A DNA stretch of 64,000 bases from Arenicola marina (lineage: Eukaryota; Annelida; Polychaeta; Arenicolidae). The notes beneath the pieces were generated by a model that saw only the letters and a program-made list of their open reading frames with translations, made no database searches and was not told the origin of the DNA. Shown one piece after another: positions 47,385 through 60,295 of the stretch; the stretch's first letter is position 1; every line of letters starts with the position of its first letter. The position numbers and the translations under genes were made by a program. The stretch covers positions 496,001-560,000 of the forward strand of contig OZ025264.1 in the NCBI GenBank assembly GCA_964019135.1, in the 5' to 3' direction.

Positions 47385-47745
47385 CGAGTCGACATGTCGA
47401 TGTCCGGAAACGCGAATCACGACCTGTCGATGTCCGGAAACGCGTATCACGACCTGTCGATGTCCGGAAACGCGAATCACGACCTGTCGATGTCCGGAAA
47501 CGCGAATCACGACCTGTCGATGTCCGGAAACGCGTATCACGACCTGTCGATGTCCGGAAACGCGTATCACGACCTGTCGATGTCCGGAAACGCGAATCAC
47601 TACCTATCGATGTCCGGAAAGGCGAATCACGACCTGTCGATGTCCGGAAACACGAATCACTACCTGTCGATGTCAGGAAACGCGAATTACGACATGTCGA
47701 TGTCCGGAAACGCAACTCACGACATGTTGATGTCAAAGTCCGCAA
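47385..47745 (+). repeat. 30-bp minisatellite, intergenic
   Basis: Twelve copies of cgacctgtcgatgtccggaa plus acgcgaatca (or acgcgtatca), in exact 30-bp register, degrading after 47740 into scattered cgcgaatca words. Both strands stay open because 30 is a multiple of 3. Confidence 0.95.
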
Positions 47746-49312
47746 CACGCGAATCAAGACAGGTCTATATTCGTAAACGCGAATTCCGATATTCATATCC
47801 CTAAATGACGATATACCTATATATCCGTAAATCGCGACAAGCCAACATCGGTAAAATGCGAATCACGATCTGTAAAACGCCAATCAAGATACGCCTACAT
47901 CTCACGATGGATATGTCGATGTCCGTAAAAAGGTGAGCGACAATACGCATATCTCGTAATACATATTAGCACCGAGTCTGACGATATTTTATTACATAAT
48001 CTAATGCCTCGCTTGAACTTTAAGCGATTCACTTTCTCCCTTCTAAATATAAATCTTTATCTAAAAATGAAAACGCATGCTACTTGATATTAGACAATCA
48101 GAGAAAGCATGGACAATGGTAAGCCACCATGCCAACCAATAGCCATATTATAATTCCACTGACAGGTTAGGTTTCTATAGGACATAAACACACTGTGCCT
48201 TGAGATACATGTGAGTAAATTAACAGTTAACGAAACTATAAATACCATGCCTATATATTTTATATGCGTAGTATATAGCAATACGCAGGAATAAAACTGT
48301 ATTTGGCGTTTGAACGTTCTCTGTATTGTGTTTCCTTTAAATTAATTCATTATTCACCTTTGGAGTGGTAACACACAAGGACATGATTAGCATAATATCT
48401 AGTCCTCCAGCGATACACGTGCATTGGTTAAAAGGGGCATTAGACATGTAATTAGGTATTAGATAAGTCCAAGATGGCTGCATGTAAACAAATTGAGAGA
48501 CTATTTGGATGTTTTCAGTATTTTTTCTCAAATGTTTATAAAAATATAGTAGTTCAGATGCATTAATATATTCGGGATTTTAATTGCATATTTGGTTTAG
48601 AATACTACGCATATACACATAGTATTCTATCATGTTTATGGAGTTGCACAAGGTGCAAATGATAAAATTTGATGTTTGGTCAACCAAGTTGTGTAGGACC
48701 TACTATTCTCCTAAACATATAAAATTCATACATTAAGTGTATCAATACATATGAACTACGACTTATAGCATAAGATGCTCTGGGTAAAAACAGCCGACTC
48801 AATCAGAAATACTCTCTCAAGTCGCCAAGCTTGGAGGGGGAGGGGGGCTGTCTTATTCCCCTTAACGAGTTATCACTCTTTGGTGGCCTTTGGTAGAAGA
48901 CACGAGATTCTTGGCTGTAGGCAGCCAGGCATAATACAAATATAGGTCTGCATGGGGAGCCCTCTTCTTGACTAGCAGTCAAGACTAGGGGGGGGGGGCA
49001 CAGGGGACGCCGTGCCCCCTTCACGGCGTAAAAAACCCAATTTCGTCCATTTTCGGTGGAACTTAGGAGGGAAATTGACGCGTGTACCCACTTCGGCAAC
49101 TTTCTAACCCCGCACATGTCTAAAGACTTTATAGTTCTAAAACTGTTATATATAGCTGACGTCAAAGAACATCACAATCCCAGAAAAGCGTCACTTTGCT
49201 TGAACTCGAGGGAAATTTGACGAATTATAGTTGAACTATTGTCATCGAGCATAACCGCTCAAAGTCAGCGCTAACACAGATTCGTTTGGCAGTAGATGTT
49301 TGCACAAGTTGA
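47746..49312. other. Intergenic DNA before the PAN-CUB gene 3' end
   Basis: Mostly AT-rich. A stretch at about 48980-49030 with a G run and the inverted words cacggggacgccgtgccccc-like sequence resembles the end of a DNA-transposon remnant, but I could not find its other end. A 120-codon - strand frame at 48803-49165 overlaps this stretch and is not convincing. Confidence 0.35.
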
Positions 49313-49318
49313 TTTAAT
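49313..49318 (-). terminator. Possible polyadenylation signal of the PAN-CUB gene
   Basis: ATTAAA on the - strand, about 80 bases after the stop codon at 49395-49397. Confidence 0.4.
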
Positions 49319-49394
49319 AAAAAGGCCACCGTTGGTTGGCGGGACCAGCTTCAGCATCGGCACGGTTGGATTTAACACGCCGCCATTGCCCGCG

Positions 49395-52300
49395 TCAGCA
49401 TTTGTAGTCGACGTTAATGTTTTTCATGTTCTCTTTGGCGTATTTGCCGAGCTGCAGGTCGTTGTTGAAGGTGCAGTCATCGGCAGTGGCGCCCCCAGCG
49501 GCACCACACTCTTCAGGTTCCAGGCAGGGCGTGGATGGTCCGGGTAGAGTGACGTCATTACTGCTCGTCAGGTGGGGGTGGCAGGGAGAGGGAGGGAGAG
49601 GAATAAAGTATAACGCAAATTCTTACAACGAAAATCAAAATGTTCAATAAACCGAATGTTTGTCTGACGGCTTAAGGCACAGAGACGATGTCATGAAGAA
49701 CCTTTCTAAAGTAAATAAAAGATTGTGGTAATAAATCGGTCTTGAGCCATTTGCTCATACAACACTTTTTTCCGACGAGAGATGTTTAAAATCTTCGAAA
49801 CAATGCATGCATATCACTATAGCACATAACTATAAATACATACACAGTGTGAAAGTAATAGCGTATATTATTTGTTTGACATTTTTCATTGGTGCATCTC
49901 ATTTGAGGAAATGTAGCTTTCTACGTGTAATATGTATTACATGTAGCTGCACATCAATTTCTTTAATTAAAAGATTCGACAATGTCTCCAGTAAATAAAA
50001 AGAAAACCCAGATTTTAAAAAGTTGCTATATATGTGCACAATTGCTACATTAGCAACCTTAATGTACTCTCGATGTAAATTGTGGTTGCCTTACTTGAAC
50101 TTCGAGCTCCAGGAGACCCGGGTGGGTGGGGGAGGAAGTTGTGGGTGAGGCTCTTCACCCGAAACGATGATCAGGCCGTCCTGGTGAACCTCTTCGCCAT
50201 CTCCTCGCCGTCTGCAACAAGCAATCATTACATATACTGTCTGAATCATTACATATACTGTCTGAATCATTACAAATACTGTCTGAATCACTACATATAC
50301 TGTCTGAATCATTACATATACTGTCTGTATCATTGGATATAGTGAATCTGAATCATATATATACTATCTGAATCATTACATATACTGTCCTAATCATGAA
50401 AGAAAACATATCAGTGTCGTTGTCATTGGCTGTGTGAATCATTACGTCATCTGTGCAAATCATTACATGTCACCTGTATGAGTCAATACATGTCACCTGT
50501 CTGAATCATTACATGTCACCCCAGTGAACCATTACATGGCGCCTGTGTGAATTATTACATGTCACCTGTGTGAATCAGTATATGTAACCTGTGTGAATCA
50601 TTACATGTCACCTGTGTGAATCATTACATGTCACCTGTCTGAATCATTACATGTCATCTGTGTGAATCATTACATGTCACATGTGCGAATCAGTGCATGT
50701 CACCTGTGTGAATCATTACATGTCACCTGTGTGAATCGTTACATATAACATGTTTGAATCATTACTTAGTCTGTTTGAATCATTACATAGAGCATGTCTG
50801 TGTAATTACGTTTATGTTTAAATCATTACAGGCATATCTGAGTCATTACAGGCATATCTGAGTCATCGCAGGCATGTCTGAATCATTACAGGCATGTCTG
50901 AGTCATTACATATAATCTGTCTGAATCACTACATATAGCATGTTTGAGTCATTACATATCTTACATTTAGTTTGTTAAATCATTACATATGGTACATTTA
51001 GTTTGTTTGAATCATTACATAGGGTCTGTTCGAATCATTACATAAACTTTGTCTGAATCACTACATATAGCATATCTGAGCCATTACATATAGCATGTCT
51101 GAGCCATTATATATAGCATTTCTGAGGCATTACATAGAGTCTGTTTGAATCATTACACATGGCCTGTAGACAAAGCGAACTGGACGCTAGCGCCACCTGT
51201 AGTGAGCGAAGACGAGGAAGAGTCCGACGAGGGCCGCGACGAGAGCCAATAGGAGGACGGTGACGACGGCCCACATAGTGCGCTTGTACTGGATGTGGAC
51301 GGACGCCGGGACGCTGTCACTAGAGGCCGCCACCTGACCCGCCTCTGGAGTATGCCATATCAACCAGTTTATCATCTTCTTTAACATAACTCGTAATACT
51401 GACAATCTAATTATCTAATGAGAAATATAACTGGATGTATATAGTACGCCATAGGGATATATTACCAAGTATCAAGTAATCGTAACCGTGACAGTATTAC
51501 GACAACAGAATCAGCGAGCTACCCATTACATCTTCGTAAATTCATAAAAAATATCGTCATATCAGTCTTTTATATGGAATATCTTTACTAAGGACGCCGC
51601 TCATAGTTTGTTTAGTCAATAATGACGTCACTCTGACCGTGTTGTCATGGTAACGTTACCTCCGTCCAGCTCGTTGACCAGGGCCTGGTCCCCGCCGGCC
51701 ACCCCACCGAGCTCCGCATACCCGGGCCCATGCAACAGCCCACCGCCGTCATACAGAGACCCGTTGTTCCGCTCAAAGGCGAAGTGGGCGTGGAACCCCT
51801 GTCTGAAAGGGGAGAAATAATGTGACACGTTGGTGCTTGAGGCCGCTTGTGTGCAGAGGAAGTGCTTCAGAAGTGTTCAGCGTGCTTACCAACTGAGCGA
51901 CGGAGGCTCCCTCTGTGAGGGGAGGGGAAAGCTGATAGATATATCTGCCTTTAAAGGGAAATGTCAGGCCAATATCGTTTACATTTCCAGTTAAACTATA
52001 AGGAATTAACTAAATATTACAACAAATATAATGTTTTAATCATACATTAGTTCCAAGCACTTTTGCACGACCACCCAACTTGCCATGGGCACCCGCCTCA
52101 GTGCACTGATCATGACGTCACCGGACATGAAGCGACCAGTAGGTTTAGACGACTACTACCACCGGAAGCTATGATATCGAAGCGGTTTAATTACCTAATT
52201 GCATCGCGTTAGAGTTTTTACGCGGATGGTACTTCCGGATGTTTACAACATGGCGGAGCAAGAACAAACTTCTGGCGATTCGGACGAAGAAGTTGAAGTA

Positions 52301-55300
52301 AACCCCGAATTTACACCAACTGATGGTTTAATCGGGTAACAGTTGGAACCTGTAAGGGATGACGATGGTGGATTCGACATTGTTTATACAGGTCGTTGAC
52401 GCATTGCGCGGTCAGTGAAGCCGTGTTGCATTTGACGGGAGGGGGGGGGGGGTGCGGTGTGGGAGTGGAGTCAGGGGTCCATCGTCATTGTTGGTAGGGT
52501 GCCCAATTTTGACTTGACTCGTAGAGTGGCGGGCCGTCCTACAGAAGGGCCGTATGGGTTAGAGAGGGTGAGGTACAAAAAAAGCACGCGCAAAAACACC
52601 CATTGGTTCCATGCACTCCTCAGGGGATGTATCCAGAGCCACCAGTGTCACAGGCCCCGGCATTCTGGGTACATATATAGTATATATATACCTTGAATTA
52701 TCCGGGTCTTTGTCGGAGACGAACTGCACCAGCATGTCTCTGCCGGACGACCGCAGGACGAAGGGCCGCTGGGAGCCACAGTACAGCCCGATGAGCGGTG
52801 ACTTGACGGTGCCCCCGTCCTGCAGGTTGACGTGGTCGTACTGCTCGTTGCAGTGACCTAGCTGGTGCTGCTCCAGCTCGAAGGACGTGAAGGAAATGGT
52901 GACCCGGTGATCCCGGGGGGCGGTGATTCGCCACGAGCACTTGCTGGCCGAGGGGTAGCTGTCCGGCCACTTGGGGGAGGCAATCTCCCCGGGCTCGTCC
53001 AGGTGTACGTCACACGTCCATTCTGTGATGTCATCGGAGGGGTAACCAATGGAAACGGTAGTCATGGTGAGAATAATGGCGAGGGGGATGACAACAGTAC
53101 TTAATGTACAAACATTTAGTAGCTTGTTCTTTCTTGCAGAAAGTAGAGTGCGTGTGTTTCTACACTTAACTGAACCATAAAGTTTACCTGCTGAATAGAA
53201 TAGCCGAAACCCTTGGCTATCCACCTCTCCATTTGAGACGAATTCGAGTGAGATCTCGTTGTTCTTTGTGGTGATGGTCTTGGTGTTGGGCATGACACAG
53301 AAGGCCTCCTGCCCCTTCTCCGTCACCATCAGACGGTCGTCGTCCAGGTTACAAGGGTCAGCGGACTGCAGACCCAGCTCAAAATACGTAAACGTCAAAT
53401 GAAGGACTTTGTGAGGGGACGTGAGGATGCTCCAGACGCAGTGTTCGTGGTGAAAGTAGTTCCGGGGCCAGCCCGGAGAGGCCACGTCGCCAGATGGCGC
53501 TGTTAGGTTCCCACCGCAATCTGAAATACAAACAAAAATAAAACTGAACAAATCCTCATACCATTGTCAATATTGAAGTAAATGTGTTTTCACAATAATG
53601 TACACATTTAGAGATATATGCTAAGATTGATATATACGAAATACGTCTAAAATAACAGAAAGAGCAGTCTATCTGTCCCAAACTATGGATATTATCCATG
53701 TCTTAACTCACCCAGAAGAGGCTTCATCTCAAAATGATGTCGCTCGGCCATAAAGCCATCGCCCACATAGAGACCGCCGATGTCACTTCCGGTTAGATCG
53801 CTTAGTAGACACACTCCTCCGTCAATCTGCAGAAACAAAGAAAGCCTATATGACAGGTTTAATTAAACACATAGGAGATAACACATAATTTCACTAGTGC
53901 ATATGAGAAAAATGACATATAACCTGGGCCTATACAAAATACAGGCAGTAATTGATACTGTTTTAGTTACACACAACAGTTGACATTCGAGTCCGCGACG
54001 ACTGGTGCAATATTGCTTCATGAAGGATGGAACTTGGGTCAACTGGCCCAGTGATTAGCGTGCTCGGGTTGTCGAGGGTGCTCTGCCAAGCCGAATATCG
54101 GAATATCCCGGTGTTCGGGAATTCGCATCCCACTCACCGTGCAAATGTCAACATTCATACAAGACTAGCATGGTAGACATGGGCATAAGGTTCCCCTTCT
54201 ATCCTGGGGGAAGGGCTGGCTAGGGATAATAGGCATCGTACTGTGACAAACCCTGTACATCCGCCATCTTATCGGTGACCTTGACCTTGCTTACTTACGT
54301 CATAGTCGAAGGAGCGGCAGACGAAGGTCGTCTCGTGCAGGCAGTAGTAGGCGCAGCGGTTAGGGGTCACCTTGTGGTACTGTTTGTGGTCGTTGCCAGG
54401 GACGACGGAGTAGGGCGTGGCGTAGAAGTAGGCCAAGTACGAACCTGCAGCGAGCAGACGACATTTTAATTTAGTTTAAAACAAATTTTAAAAAATTGCA
54501 CGATAGCTCGTGGGGTTGATTTCGACCAAGCATGAACTTACAAGAAGCAGGCGGCATATACTTCAAAACTACGTAACACAAAGGTTGTGTTGAATTGGAA
54601 ACAAGTTAACAATAAGCCCACTAAGGTCGCGTAGGGCGAAATATAGGCGAAGTAAGCAATCCATAAAGGAAGACAGAGTGGATGCACCCAAAACGTCCAC
54701 GTTTTTAAACTACTTTAAAATGAAGCACGGCCGGTCGGTACCGTAATTTCCGCATTGCGGCCTTACCCACTTTCTCGAAGTGATTGTGGTTAGGGTCATT
54801 TACTATATACATTAACATTAGCCATTTCCGCATTGCGGCCTTACCGACTTTCTCGAAGAGGTTGTGGTTAGGATTAGTTACTCTATATAATAAAATTAGC
54901 CATTTCTGCATTGCGACCTTATCGACTTTCTCGAAGTGATGTAAGGATTAGCTACTCTATATAATAACATTAGCCATTTCCGCATTGCGACCTTACCGAC
55001 TTTCTCGAAGTGGTTGTGGTTGGGGTTGGCTTGGTCGATCACCAGACCGAAGACGTTGGTGGCGATGTACTTGCTGAGGTAACACTTGCTCCCCCGCCCC
55101 TCGAAGACATAGTCGAAGCTCTGGCAGTCGAAGGTGTCCTCCATGAGACAGGCTGCTGCGCACCCCTCCAGCGACAGACCCAGCTCTCCGCGCTGGTGAA
55201 CCTCAGCCCCGGGCAAAGGCCGTAACACCCCCATGCCGTAGTTGATGAAATTGGACAGGGGGCCCTCTGTGTGCCAGAAGCGAGATATTTTGGTCAGTTA

Positions 55301-58300
55301 TTCAACGTGAAATATAAATGGAATTGATAAGCACACCTTCCAACGTGATTAACACAAGCGAAACCAGGCCTGCCGTATATTCCCAGGGACGGATCCAGAG
55401 AGGGGGCGGGGTGGGGGCAACCCGGAAGCATATCTGGATCCGACCCTAAAACCGCTCTCCCTATCCAGCATATCTGGATCTGACCCTAAAACTGGCCCTC
55501 CCGATCCAGCTTTTCTGGATCCGACCCTGTATTCTCGACTTGAAACGATACACATGTTTCAGTCATTGTTTGGTGAGGAGAATGATAAATATGTGATACA
55601 AATTTGCGTGATAATGATAGCTTTATTATTTGTTAACCTAAATTCCATATTATAATCTTATTGCTTATGATTGTTCTCGTCACTTGCAGCACATGCATGG
55701 TTGAATCGTGATTTTCATTATCGCAATCACCATTATCTTTAACATGAGAACCATCATTATAATCAACTCCAACTTAATCATCGCCGTAATTATCGTTATT
55801 ACCCGGATCATTAATGTTACCGACATCATTGTCATTACCATAATATTAACGATTTATGTACATTTATGTTGTAATCCTTAGCCTACATAATCGTCACCAC
55901 CTGCCTGAGGCTATTTCCTCTGAAAGAAGTGCCTACGTCACCATGAGCGCCATAAACCATGGTGGTCACGGACTATAATAACGCGTTTTATGGCCAATGC
56001 CATGGCATGTGATATACCGCTTTTAAGGGGTACGAGACGACTCCTTGCGACTTATGGGCAAGGACTATAATAACAAGCACGTTTGTTTATTCTCAACCGG
56101 TTGAAGGTTTACGTTTACCTTCGTTGAAGAATCTTCCACGTAAACCTATTTGTTGAGAATAAAAAAATGCGCTTGAGCAGGTTTACGTTTAAGGTTTGTT
56201 TAAACTTAAACCTGTTGAGAATTAACAAACGCCATGACATATTATATACCGCTTTCATGAGGTACGCACCGACAATTGACGACATCGTCAACAGAGATCC
56301 ATCACTTTCATCATCCACCTCCTCCTCGCCCTCCCCATCCCCCCACTACTAACCCGGTTTCCTCTGAAAGTAGTCCATGCCATCAGTGAAGATGGCCGCA
56401 GTCGCTGTGGCTGGAGTCAGCTCCAGCAACATGCACATCTCGTCTGCGCGCCGGAAGTTAAACCCGCGACACTTGAAAGACGTCTCCAACATGCACCTGC
56501 GCGCGCACTCCTCGGGAAAGACGCCGGCCACCTGCCGGTTGAAGGCAACCGGAAGTCGATGGCTTGGGAGGCGGTCGTACAGCTGACTGTACGCCGCTGT
56601 CCAAGTCATGCAGGGGAAGAGAGATCAATTAAATTACTGTATTGTTGACTCGATTAGAGGTAAAGCATGTTAAGGGTGCAACTAATGGCGCATGGTGAGT
56701 GGTTTGTCGAAAGAATGTATGCGATCTTGATCAAGACGCATGATCATCTCTGGGACTGAATTCGCAAATATATCATGGATATCATAGATACAACATGGAT
56801 ATATTATGGATATGTCATGGACATCATGGATATATCATGGCTATCATGGATTTATCATGGATATCATGGGTATATCATGGATATTATGGATATATCATAG
56901 ATATCATGAATATATCAGGAATATTATGGATATATCATGGCTATCATGGATCTATCATGGATATCATGGATATCGTGGATATTAGGGATATTATGGATAT
57001 ATCATGGATATCATGGATATATCATGGATATCATGAATATCGTGGATATTAGGGATATTATGGATATATCATGGATATCATGGATATATCATGGCTATCA
57101 TGGATCTATCATGGATATCATGGATATCGTGGATATTAGGGATATTATGAATATATCATGGATATCATGGATATATCATGGATATCATGGATATATCATG
57201 GATATATCATGGATATATCATGGATATATCATGGATATCGTGGATATATCATGGATATTATGGATATATCATGGATATCGTGGATATATCATGGATATTA
57301 TGGATATATCATGGATATCATGGATATATCATGGATATTATGGATATATCAAGGATATCATGGATATATCATGGATATATCATGGATATCGTGGATATAT
57401 CAAGGTTATCAAGGACCTTTCGAATTCTTCACCGGATGCTTATTTGTCGACGTCTACACGTTAGGGCCAAGCAGAATATTCCTAACAAAGGGCCTCAGCT
57501 ACAGCATTTAAATCATAACGCATCATCAATTCGGTAACATATTTGCTTCTCCATGCTCTGTAAGTAAATGTTGAGACCAGACCAGTTATTTTAATATAAA
57601 TTACGTGTTTGATTTAATCACACGTTGATTACACCGTTCACATGGCCATCAGCTCATCAAATATACCTTGACGCATAGCAAGGGGTCTGGCAGGGGTAAA
57701 TGGCGACACGCGACACAGGAATATTTGAAAAATCGACATTCTACATTGACCCTCAAATATCGACAGTGGGGATCTAAAAAAGCGACATCGACACAGATAG
57801 TGGCGTTAGAAAAAAAAACGACACGGAACGTCGTCAAAAATCGAGAACCGACACTGACAATTTAGAAAAATCAACACTGGACCCCCCCCCCCCCCCCCCC
57901 CGCTTCCAGACCCCTGTAACAGGTTACATGACAAGCTCCCCGCACGGTGGCGCTACGCAAGCTAGCTTTTCCGGCTGCTTCCGGCCGGGGCCAAATTTCA
58001 AGATTCTTGAAAAACCGTCAAATCAGCTGTAATTTTTTGCAACATTATAGTTTTAAAGATTTAAACTTAAAAATAACGTGCTTTGTGTATTTAATACAGC
58101 AAAAAACATCTTGTACCATTTCGAAAAAGTTATAATTGTGACAGAACTATTTCTTTTCATCACCTGATTTCATGTGTTATCAGGCTTAGGCTGGGTCCCA
58201 GCACTAATTTGTAGAACTGCGCGACGCATTTTTCCTATCGATTTGCACAGCGCCGCCCTGGGGAGCGAGTGTGAAAATGCATTCAGGACGTAGGCGACAA

Positions 58301-58608
58301 CAGAGATATAATGGAGCCCTAGCGGAGTGAGTCGAAGGCAGAGAGTGGTTACATGGAGCACATACTCTCATAATGGTCTGTGCCCGGCGAGTCTATGAGG
58401 TGGACATCTTGGTCCCCCAGGTTGACGGAGAAGAGGACGCATGATCTCCTGGCGTTGTCATAGTCAAATGATTTACAGGGGAACTCGGTTCCCTTGACAC
58501 ACCTCTCGGCGCAGCCCTCAGCCGTCGTGTTGGAGATGAACTGGAGGTTGACCCCAGACAGATGGCGGTCGGCGTTTCGCGTGAACAGGCTACGGAATGT
58601 TGTATAAT
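49395..58608 (-). CDS. Membrane protein with four PAN/apple and two CUB domains (5' end missing)
   Basis: Exons in transcript order: 58366-58608 (PAN 1), 56354-56596 (PAN 2), 54997-55266 (PAN 3), 54299-54444 and 53712-53826 (PAN 4), 53188-53520 (CUB 1), 52692-53022 and 51660-51802 (CUB 2), 51197-51344 (membrane span), 50095-50211 and 49395-49560 (tail). All phases match, giving about 751 codons including the stop. PAN domains show the C-x3-C ... F-x-C-x-x-F-x-Y pattern, for example CAERCVKGTEFPCKSFDYD and CAYYCLHETTFVCRSFDYD. CUB 1 has DCGGNLTAPSGDVASPGWP and CUB 2 has GEIASPKWPDSYPSASKCSW. The hydrophobic helix is MWAVVTVLLLALVAALVGLF. The tail has a proline motif (QLPPPPTR) and ends NINVDYKC. 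PAN and CUB modules bind proteins or glycans outside the cell, so a receptor or adhesion role is inferred. I know no vertebrate one-to-one orthologue. The signal-peptide exon should lie above 58608 and was not found. Confidence 0.88.
50213..51170 (-). repeat. About 21-23 bp minisatellite in the cytoplasmic-tail intron
   Basis: About 40 loosely kept copies of gaatcattacatgtcacctgtgt and related forms (catatactgtct, ggcatgtct). It fills nearly the whole intron between the membrane-span exon and the next tail exon. Divergence is high, so it looks older than the other arrays. Confidence 0.9.
54035..54240 (+). mobile_element. Possible tRNA-derived SINE
   Basis: tggcccagtgattagcgtgc resembles a box A region, and ggtgttcgggaattcgcatc resembles a diverged box B about 70 bases on, followed by a body without coding content. 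It lies in a PAN-CUB gene intron, antisense to the gene. Confidence 0.4.
54760..55030 (-). repeat. About 77-bp minisatellite containing the PAN 3 donor site
   Basis: Four copies spaced 79, 77 and 74 bp (tttctcgaag at 54771, 54850, 54927 and 55001). On the gene strand each holds the exon end cacaaycacttcgagaaagt followed by the donor region gtaagg and aatggctaatg. The true donor is at 54996. One inner copy reads cgataagg, without a GT. Confidence 0.9.
55384..55527. mobile_element. Inverted-repeat element ending in cggatccag
   Basis: The left end gggacggatccagagagggg faces right ends reading tctggatccgaccctaaaac. The right side is repeated about three times (catatctggatccgaccct). A related element lies at 60108-60295. 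No coding content. Confidence 0.5.
55528..56079. other. Intron DNA of the PAN-CUB gene
   Basis: AT-rich; no exon seen. A short word, ggactataataac, recurs at about 55970 and 56062. Confidence 0.4.
56080..56232. mobile_element. Possible foldback element
   Basis: acgtttgtttattctcaacc on the left is matched by the reverse complement of the right end (gcgtttgttaattctcaaca). Further acgtttacc/ggtaaacgt words lie inside. Flanking sequence of the form gatataccgctttc/aaggggtacg also recurs on both sides. Confidence 0.4.
56775..57412 (+). repeat. Minisatellite of atatcatgg words, PAN-CUB gene intron
   Basis: A 640-bp array built from a 9-bp word (atatcatgg) and its variants (atattatgg, atatcgtgg, atattaggg), grouped into irregular higher-order blocks. 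Several + strand frames stay open as an artefact of the 9-bp period. Confidence 0.95.
57679..57917. mobile_element. Inverted-repeat element (MITE)
   Basis: The left end aaggggtctggcaggggtaa is the inverse of the right end (reverse complement ttacaggggtctggaagcgg). The interior has repeated cgacac words and a long C run at 57882-57901. It lies in a PAN-CUB gene intron. Confidence 0.5.
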
Positions 58609-60107
58609 CTGCAATAAAAAACAGTTTTTTAATTGAAAAGATCAGTAAATTTTAAAAGATGTAATTTTAAAAAGTATTTTCATATTATATCAATAATATT
58701 AAAAATAAAAAGTGCCTTATTCCTTAATTTTTAAAATAATCATTCGTCAGGCTGGCACATTACTTTATGCTCAACTCAAATTCAATTCAACGAAACTGTG
58801 GGACAAATATACTGTTACTCAATGGCTTATTACTCAAGGATATTTCGATACGATACTTCGACACGATGACGCACACATCCACGGGATGACGCACACATCG
58901 ACACGATGACGCACACATCGTCACGATGACGCACACATCGACACGATGACGCACACTTCGACATGATGACGCCTTATCGCCCGAACCGCCATCAAAGCAA
59001 ACAAACCCCGCACTGTCTGGCGTCCACAACTTCTCATCGGTAGCAAGAGAACGAACGAACCCGGGGAACCTTGCCCCGGGAACCATGCCTATAATACGCT
59101 CAGTCACGGCAATATCCAGTACAGTTAAAGGGACTAGACGTCAATTCTACAGATCCAACCATGCTTTCAGGCAGATTTTGTCTACTAAAAGTACATTAAA
59201 GGACGAACAACCGGCTGGAAACAGCCCCATTTTTCACTCAATCAACCCCTTTTTTACAAAATAAATGTAGGAGCTTAAATTGGCCGTTTTTACTCAATCA
59301 ATGTATGAGCTTGGGCCTTAGTTTTACTGGACTGATTTTCGTTTATGCTATTTCTGTCTACCTCCTGCCTGCTATTATTTGACGTATAAAACCAAATACT
59401 GTCATACTGTTATTTTTTCGCTTATTGCTACGAGCGCCGCTCGCGGGGCGGCTAGTATATATATAAAGCCGGTCACCAACTTCTGCTCCGTTGGTCAAAA
59501 CGCTTCTCTCCGGATAGCCCGCAGGCTTTCAGGATTTAAATTCAAGACAGAATGTTCTTATTTGACATGGAGAAGGATGGAATATGGAATATATTGCTTT
59601 AAGGCTGAATCAACGTTATAACCACAGAATGTAATTTATATATATCCAAAATGTCTTCAGAATTATATTTTCCCCGCTACAACTCCCAAAGCGCGTTAAA
59701 GAGTTAGGCAAATTGTTCTGTCGGTTCTGTCGGCGCTCCACATTTACTTTCCTTGCTTCGGGTTCGGGACCGCATACATTACGCGCCAGGGTTTAGCGTA
59801 CGTGGCGCCACTTTCCAGGCGCCTGTGATACTAGGCTGACTTTTCAACATTAACGACTGATGTTGTGGATCACGGAGGTAAAACCGAGAATTAGATCAGC
59901 AAAAAACGTCATCGCCAGTTTGCGTCGAACGCCATAAATATCCCCAATTGCTCTTTAATTCACCTTTTTAGTCGCCCGAGAATTACCTTATCATGTCAAA
60001 CTATATGATCCTATCCAGGCTGCAACGCCAATTCTGGATGTAACAAGACTTCTGGTGGATGACTTTAAGTGCAAATTTAGCACTAACAATGTTATTTACA
60101 CGACTTA
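58609..60107. other. Upstream of PAN 1, no exon found
   Basis: This should be intron or 5' flank of the PAN-CUB gene. I looked on the - strand for a signal-peptide exon and saw none that was convincing. A + strand tatataaag at about 59458-59466 has no gene attached. Confidence 0.35.
58860..58970 (+). repeat. 20-bp minisatellite, short
   Basis: About five copies of cacatcgacacgatgacgca, with the variants atccacggg, atcgtcacg and ttcgacatg. Confidence 0.85.
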
Positions 60108-60295
60108 AAGCCAAGAGCGGATCCAGGGGGGCGGGTGGAGCACATTTAGGCTATTTAGGCCATCTAAGGCGTGGACCCCCGCCCCCCCGCCCCCCTCCCG
60201 ATCGCAAGTTTTCAGTCGACCCCAGTGGCAATTTTGGTTATAGCGCCCCCCCCCCCACCTTTTTAAATTTCTGGATCTGCCCAAGCGCAAAGGGG
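60108..60295. mobile_element. Inverted-repeat element, related to the one at 55384
   Basis: The left end aagagcggatccaggggggc is inverted at the right end (ttctggatctgcccaagcgc). A C/G-rich interior carries two C runs. No coding content. Confidence 0.45.

Noticed and set aside
47272-47804. Arg/Ser/Thr-rich frames with a 10-residue period
   Set aside because: Translations of the 30-bp repeat with no exon borders.
48803-49165. A 120-codon - strand gene
   Set aside because: It overlaps transposon-like and G-run sequence, has no domain signal and no splice partners.
58787-59107. Signal-peptide exon for the PAN-CUB gene
   Set aside because: The frame is not hydrophobic at its start, runs into the 20-bp repeat and has no clear donor.
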